DNA of 64,000 nt from an uncultured Bacteroidota bacterium (lineage in GTDB: Bacteria; Bacteroidota; Bacteroidia; Bacteroidales; UBA932). The stretch spans positions 1-64,000 of the forward strand of contig CALGSW010000015.1 in NCBI GenBank assembly GCA_937901965.1. Reading direction: 5' to 3'. Positions 59,540-64,000 of this stretch are shown here, piece by piece (within the stretch, counting starts at the first letter, position 1; the number at the start of each line of letters is the position of its first letter). A program made the translations under genes and the position numbers. The notes beneath the pieces were generated by a model, which worked only from the letters and a program-made list of their open reading frames with translations, did not search any database and was not told the DNA's origin.

Positions 59540-61544
59540 CTTTTTTAGAGCCTCTCTTTTTTTGTTTAGGCTCCTCTGCAGGATCCTCCCAAACAAGAGA
59601 AAAATCAAGCTGTTTCTGTTCAAGGTTTGCTTTCTCCACCTTGATTTTAACTGAATCTCCCAGGATAAATCTTTTGCCGGACCTTTTTCCATAGAGTGAC
59701 ATTGACTCTTCATTAAACTGAAGATAATCCTCTTTAATATCCCTGAGTGCGACCAAGCCCTCAACTTTTGTCTCGGCAATTTCAACAAACATTCCCCATT
59801 CAGTAATACCGGAGACGTTCCCCTCAAAGGTCATACCCACTTTGTCCTGCATAAACTCAACCATCTTATATTTGATGCTGGATCTCTCTGCATCAGTTGC
59901 AAGTTGCTCTCTTTCGCTGGAATATTTACATCTCTCTTCGTAGTATTTTTTGTCCTGAGATCTGCCCTTGTCAAGATAGAGAGCCAACAATCTGTGTACC
60001 ATCATGTCCGGATATCTCCTGATAGGTGATGTAAAGTGTGTGTAATAATCAAAGGCAAGACCATAGTGCCCCATGTTGTCTGTTGAATATCTTGCACGTG
60101 CCATAGACCGTAATGCCATTATCTCAATTGCACCCTCTTCCGGTTTGTCCTTAACTGAGCCGAGGAGCTTATTTAATTCGGTTGACAGTTCACGTGCATT
60201 TTTGGTGGGCTTCATCTCGTAACCAAAATGTTTCACGAATGTACGGAAAAGCGTTATCTTCTCCATGTTAGGCTCTTCGTGAATTCGGTATACAAATGTC
60301 TTAGCCTCTTTCCCCTTTGCCCCAATAAAGTATGCAACCTCACGGTTTGCCAGAAGCATGAACTCTTCAATAAGCCAGTTTGAATCCATGGAGATTTTTT
60401 GATATACCCTTACAGGCTTTCCGTTTTCATCCACCTCAACTTTCATCTCCGGCCTCTCAAAACTTATTGCTCCTGAACGGAACCTCTCCTCTCTGAGCAT
60501 GAAAGCAAGGGAGTGAAGTTTAAGCATCTCATCTTTAAGCGGGCCCTCTTTAGTCTCAATAATCTGCTGAGCCTCTTCGTAACTGAATCTGTAGTCAGAC
60601 TCAATAACTGTTCTTCCAAACCATCTGCCTGCAATTTTACCCTTCTCTGTAAGCTCAAAAACAGCTGAAAAACATAACTTCTCTTCATCTGGCCTAAGTG
60701 AGCAGAGTTTATTAGAAAGCTTTTCCGGCAACATAGGGACAGTTCTGTCTACAAGATAAACCGATGTAGCTCTCTCCTGCGCCTCTTTGTCTACAAGTGT
60801 CCCGGGCCTTACATAATGAGTTACGTCTGCTATGTGAACACCCACCTCCCAGTTGCCGTTAGGCAGCTTCCTAAGTGAAAGGGCGTCGTCAAAGTCTTTA
60901 GCATCAGCAGGGTCTATAGTAAACGTTGTCACCCCTCTGAAATCTTTTCTTGCGTCTATCTCACGCTGATCAATCCTTTCGTTTATTTTTTCAGCCTCTT
61001 TCTCAACTGACGGGTCAAATTTATATGGCAGACCAAATTCTGTAAGAATGGCATGCATCTCTGTGTTGTTCTCTCCCGGAACGCCCAGAACATCAATAAT
61101 ATGACCTATCGGTTCGTCTGAACTTCTCGGCCACTCATCAACCATGACGGCCACCTTTTTGCCGTGATCATCTGCCCTGTATCCTCCTTTAAGTATTCTT
61201 ATATCATGAGGCATATATTTATTTTCACAGATAACCCAGGCCTCCTCTCCCACAATCTGCAGGATTCCGGTAAATGGTCTCTTTGTCCTTTCAATTATCT
61301 CAATAACCTCTCCCTCTTTTCTTCTGGAACCACTTTTCTTTGAAAGAATTGAAATTTTTACTGTATCTCCGTGAAGAGCACCCCTCATTCTTGAGGCAGG
61401 GATAAAGACGTCATCTTCAACTCCGTCGCGAATGATAAAAGCATATCCCTCCCTAGTCATGCTAACCTTTCCTACTGACTCTTCCCTCTTACCACGACTC
61501 TCACCTCCGCGAGGCTTGCGTGATGAATTTTTCTTTTTATGCAT
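59526..61544 (-). CDS. rnr: Ribonuclease R
   Basis: A 672-residue 3'-5' exoribonuclease from ATG at 61544 (the ATG at 61568 lies too near the divergent gpmI start). A Lys/Arg-rich N-terminus, cold-shock-type domains, the RNB catalytic domain with TIDPADAKDFDDALS and YTHFTSPIRRYPDMMVHRLL, and a C-terminal S1 domain (GMTFEGNVSGITEWGMFVEI) with a basic tail are all present. It degrades structured RNA. The gene shares a 39-bp divergent promoter region with gpmI. Confidence 0.96.
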   Translation of the reverse strand: MHKKKNSSRKPRGGESRGKREESVGKVSMTREGYAFIIRDGVEDDVFIPASRMRGALHGDTVKISILSKKSGSRRKEGEVIEIIERTKRPFTGILQIVGEEAWVICENKYMPHDIRILKGGYRADDHGKKVAVMVDEWPRSSDEPIGHIIDVLGVPGENNTEMHAILTEFGLPYKFDPSVEKEAEKINERIDQREIDARKDFRGVTTFTIDPADAKDFDDALSLRKLPNGNWEVGVHIADVTHYVRPGTLVDKEAQERATSVYLVDRTVPMLPEKLSNKLCSLRPDEEKLCFSAVFELTEKGKIAGRWFGRTVIESDYRFSYEEAQQIIETKEGPLKDEMLKLHSLAFMLREERFRSGAISFERPEMKVEVDENGKPVRVYQKISMDSNWLIEEFMLLANREVAYFIGAKGKEAKTFVYRIHEEPNMEKITLFRTFVKHFGYEMKPTKNARELSTELNKLLGSVKDKPEEGAIEIMALRSMARARYSTDNMGHYGLAFDYYTHFTSPIRRYPDMMVHRLLALYLDKGRSQDKKYYEERCKYSSEREQLATDAERSSIKYKMVEFMQDKVGMTFEGNVSGITEWGMFVEIAETKVEGLVALRDIKEDYLQFNEESMSLYGKRSGKRFILGDSVKIKVEKANLEQKQLDFSLVWEDPAEEPKQKKRGSKKATRQ

Positions 61545-61583
61545 ATTTTGTATTTTTGCAACCAACAAAATTAATCAATTAAA

Positions 61584-63101
61584 ATGGATAAGAAGGTACT
61601 TTTGATGATTCTTGACGGCTGGGGTGAGGGAAAGCACGACAAGACAAATGTTATATATACACAGGGCGAACCTAACATTGACAAGCTAAGGGCTCAGTAT
61701 CCCACTTCGTTTTTATCTGCAAGTGGTGAAGATGTGGGACTTCCTGATGGTCAAATGGGTAACTCAGAGGTCGGCCACCTCAATATTGGTGCCGGCAGAG
61801 TGGTTTATCAGGATTTGGTAAAGATTAACAAGGCCTGCCGTGAAAATCGTCTGTTTGAAAACAGTGAAATAAGGGCAGCGTATGAATATGTGAAGAGCTC
61901 GGGTAAAGCCTTGCACTTTATGGGTTTAATGAGTGACGGAGGTGTACACAGTTCAATGGAGCATCTGTTTGCATTTCTTACACTTGCTAAAGAACAGGGA
62001 ATTACTGATGTAAATGTTCATGCTTTTATGGATGGACGTGATACAGATCCCAAAAGCGGAAAAGGATATATTGAACAACTAGAAAGCCACTTAAAGAAAA
62101 CAGGAGCAAAACTGGCCTCAATTATTGGCAGATACTATGCAATGGACAGAGATAAAAGGTGGGAGAGAATTAAACTTGCATACGATTTACTGGTTTTTGG
62201 CAAAGGAGAACCGTTTACAAGCGGAACAGAGGCAATGCAAAAGAGGTATGATGCAGGTATCACTGATGAGTTTATTACCCCGCTGGTTGCAGTGGACATT
62301 GATGGAAAGCCTGTTGGGACAATTAAAGATGGCGACACTGTTGTGTTTTTCAATTTCCGTAATGACAGAGCACGTGAGATTACACATGTTCTTACACAGT
62401 CAGATATGCCGGAACTTGATATGAAGACTCTCCCTCTCTATTATTGTACTCTAACCCCTTATGACGATAAGTTTAAAGGACTTCATATACTATATGATAA
62501 AGAGAATGTACAGAAGACTTTAGGAGAGGTTGTCTCAAGTGCCGGTAAAAAGCAGCTAAGAATTGCCGAAACCGAGAAGTACGCTCACGTTACCTTTTTC
62601 TTTTCAGGCGGCCGCGAAGCCACTTTTGAAAACGAGAGCAGAATTCTCATAAATTCACCTAAGGTTGCTACCTACGATTTAAAACCGGAGATGAGTGCCG
62701 TTGAAATTAAAGAGACACTAGTTTCAGAGCTGAGAAAAGGTACTCACGACTTAATAATTCTCAATTTTGCAAACGGAGACATGGTAGGCCACACCGGTGT
62801 ATATGATGCCATAAGGAGAGCAGTAGAGACGGTAGACAAATGCGCCGGGGAGGTTGTTAAGGTGGCAAGGGAGTCCGGATACTCCGTTATTGTAACTGCC
62901 GACCATGGTAATGCCGATTATGCCGTTAATCCGGACGGTTCTCCTAATACAGCTCACTCACTCAATCCTGTTCCGTTTATTGTTGTAGATGATGAGATAA
63001 AGAGTGTTGAAAACGGAATTCTGGCTGATATAGCACCAACTATTCTAAAAATGATGGGTATTGCTGCACCGGCTGAAATGACCGGCAGACCTCTTGTATA
63101 G
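61584..63101 (+). CDS. gpmI: 2,3-bisphosphoglycerate-independent phosphoglycerate mutase
   Basis: A 505-residue metalloenzyme of glycolysis interconverting 3- and 2-phosphoglycerate. The N-terminal MDKKVLLMILDGWGEGK and the phosphoserine site GQMGNSEVGHLNIGAGR are diagnostic; C-terminal metal ligands lie in VTADHGNADYA and TAHSLNPVPF. In the divergent region, TATTTTTG at 61551-61558 is a possible -7 element. Confidence 0.97.
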   Translation: MDKKVLLMILDGWGEGKHDKTNVIYTQGEPNIDKLRAQYPTSFLSASGEDVGLPDGQMGNSEVGHLNIGAGRVVYQDLVKINKACRENRLFENSEIRAAYEYVKSSGKALHFMGLMSDGGVHSSMEHLFAFLTLAKEQGITDVNVHAFMDGRDTDPKSGKGYIEQLESHLKKTGAKLASIIGRYYAMDRDKRWERIKLAYDLLVFGKGEPFTSGTEAMQKRYDAGITDEFITPLVAVDIDGKPVGTIKDGDTVVFFNFRNDRAREITHVLTQSDMPELDMKTLPLYYCTLTPYDDKFKGLHILYDKENVQKTLGEVVSSAGKKQLRIAETEKYAHVTFFFSGGREATFENESRILINSPKVATYDLKPEMSAVEIKETLVSELRKGTHDLIILNFANGDMVGHTGVYDAIRRAVETVDKCAGEVVKVARESGYSVIVTADHGNADYAVNPDGSPNTAHSLNPVPFIVVDDEIKSVENGILADIAPTILKMMGIAAPAEMTGRPLV

Positions 63102-63207
63102 AGAAAATCAATAGCCGATTGGATAATTTTTTTGCGGGCCGGCGGAAAACGTCGACCCTAATTATCTATCTTTATGGTTCCAATTTCAAACCCTGAAAAT
63201 CTTCATT
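63102..63207. other. gpmI-dnaE intergenic region
   Basis: A 106-bp gap. A T-run (TTTTTTT near 63127-63133) follows gpmI but no clear stem precedes it. A small GC-rich patch (GCGGGCCGGCGG) comes next. A dnaE promoter is not evident. Confidence 0.4.
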
Positions 63208-64000
63208 ATGCCCTTTGTTCACCTACACGTCCACACTCAATATTCTATACTTGACGGAGCAGCATCTATTAAGAAACTATTTAGCCGTGCAGCTCAGGAT
63301 AACCAGATAGCTCTTGCAATCACAGACCATGGGAACATGTTTGGGGTGAAGGAGTTTCTTGAGGCGGCAGAGAAGACACCATCTGTTAAGCCTATTGTAG
63401 GGAGTGAATTCTACGTGGCAAAAGAGAGCAGGTTTGATAAGCGGGGAAGAGAGGACCAGAGCAGCTACCATTTGGTTTTACTGGCAAAGAACATTCAGGG
63501 GTACAAGAATCTTATTAAACTCTCCTCTTACGCATTCATAGAGGGTAACTACTACAAGCCAAGAATTGACAGGGAATTGCTTGAAAAATACCATGACAAT
63601 CTTATCTGTACTTCAGCCTGTCTGGCTGGAGAGGTCTCCAGGTCAATTATGGCCGACAATATTGCAGAAGCAGAGAGAACGGTTCAGTGGTATAAAAACC
63701 TGTTTGGGGATGATTATTATCTTGAGCTTCAAAGGCATCAAACTGATGTTGAAGGTGCTGATAAATCAACGTTTGAGCTTCAGGAGAGGGTTAATAAAGT
63801 TATTCTTCAGCTTGCCCGGAAATTTAATGTAAAAGTTGTGGCTACAAATGATGTCCATTTTGTAGCTCAGGAGGACAGAGAGGCTCATGACAGGCTTATT
63901 TGTCTGACAACAAATTCAGATTTTTCTGATCCGGACAGATTGAGATATACTAAGCAGGAGTATCTGAAGAGTCAGGCAGAGATGGAGGAGATATTTGCGG
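63208..64000 (+). CDS. dnaE: DNA polymerase III alpha subunit, N-terminal part
   Basis: A reading frame open from ATG 63208 to the window end (264 codons seen). It begins MPFVHLHVHTQYSILDGAAS, the PHP domain start of DnaE, and continues with AITDHGNMFGVKEFLEAA, GSEFYVA and CLAGEVSRSI, all conserved in bacterial replicative polymerases. It copies the chromosome in the Pol III core. The gene is cut by the window edge, not truncated biologically. Confidence 0.97.
   Translation, partial: MPFVHLHVHTQYSILDGAASIKKLFSRAAQDNQIALAITDHGNMFGVKEFLEAAEKTPSVKPIVGSEFYVAKESRFDKRGREDQSSYHLVLLAKNIQGYKNLIKLSSYAFIEGNYYKPRIDRELLEKYHDNLICTSACLAGEVSRSIMADNIAEAERTVQWYKNLFGDDYYLELQRHQTDVEGADKSTFELQERVNKVILQLARKFNVKVVATNDVHFVAQEDREAHDRLICLTTNSDFSDPDRLRYTKQEYLKSQAEMEEIFA

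Overview
The window reads as a Bacteroidales chromosome (gut Bacteroidetes type) carrying a large integrated prophage with a defence cargo at one end. The clues are the Bacteroidetes promoter pattern (TTTG, 19-20 bases, TAnnTTTG), the lack of strong Shine-Dalgarno sites, families typical of Bacteroides phages (DUF3853, DUF4373, DUF3846, LPD29), and a housekeeping block containing fused secDF, a tnaA-type tryptophanase, glmS, rnr, gpmI and dnaE. The genus cannot be fixed from the sequence alone.

Positions 249-39937 are a nearly complete siphovirus-type prophage. Integrase, a small HTH-like protein and an S24-type repressor run leftward (249-2447). From a divergent operator region the lytic genes run rightward: regulators (2585-4438), recombination and replication (Sak4-like ATPase, PD-(D/E)XK nuclease, SSB, NinB-like, DUF4373 initiator, DnaC-like loader, a DnaA domain IV-like protein, RusA; 4450-9508), a ParB plus two TAGT-like glycosyltransferase module with its own promoter (9512-11710), a stand-alone MgsA/RarA C-terminal protein, then terminase, portal and MuF-like head protein (12427-16813). 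A 4.4-kb accessory block (16814-21303) interrupts the head module. It carries DUF3846, LPD29 and RadC-like genes, an Mrr-type nuclease pair on the opposite strand, and a candidate 100-nt RNA. Head and tail genes resume (21304-38270), including tail chaperones with a TTTTTTC -1 frameshift site, and lysis genes close the phage (38297-39937).

Positions 39999-47942 are a leftward five-gene operon with very short gaps: a type III Mod methyltransferase, a type III Res helicase/nuclease, a 72-residue protein, a DndD-like SMC/ABC ATPase and a HerA-like ATPase. No phosphorothioation genes are present. This hybrid of type III restriction-modification with Dnd-like ATPases is the best candidate for an under-described system here. 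A rightward PD-(D/E)XK/DUF5655 gene (48496-49401) with palindromic upstream sites follows.

The element ends at a complete tRNA-Ser(GCT) gene (49518-49604, minus), whose 3' end faces the island. The other attachment site is not in the window. From 49672 on the sequence is ordinary chromosome: floA-nfeD-SPOR protein operon (minus), secDF, tnaA, glmS (plus), rnr (minus), gpmI (plus) and the 5' part of dnaE (plus, cut by the window end).
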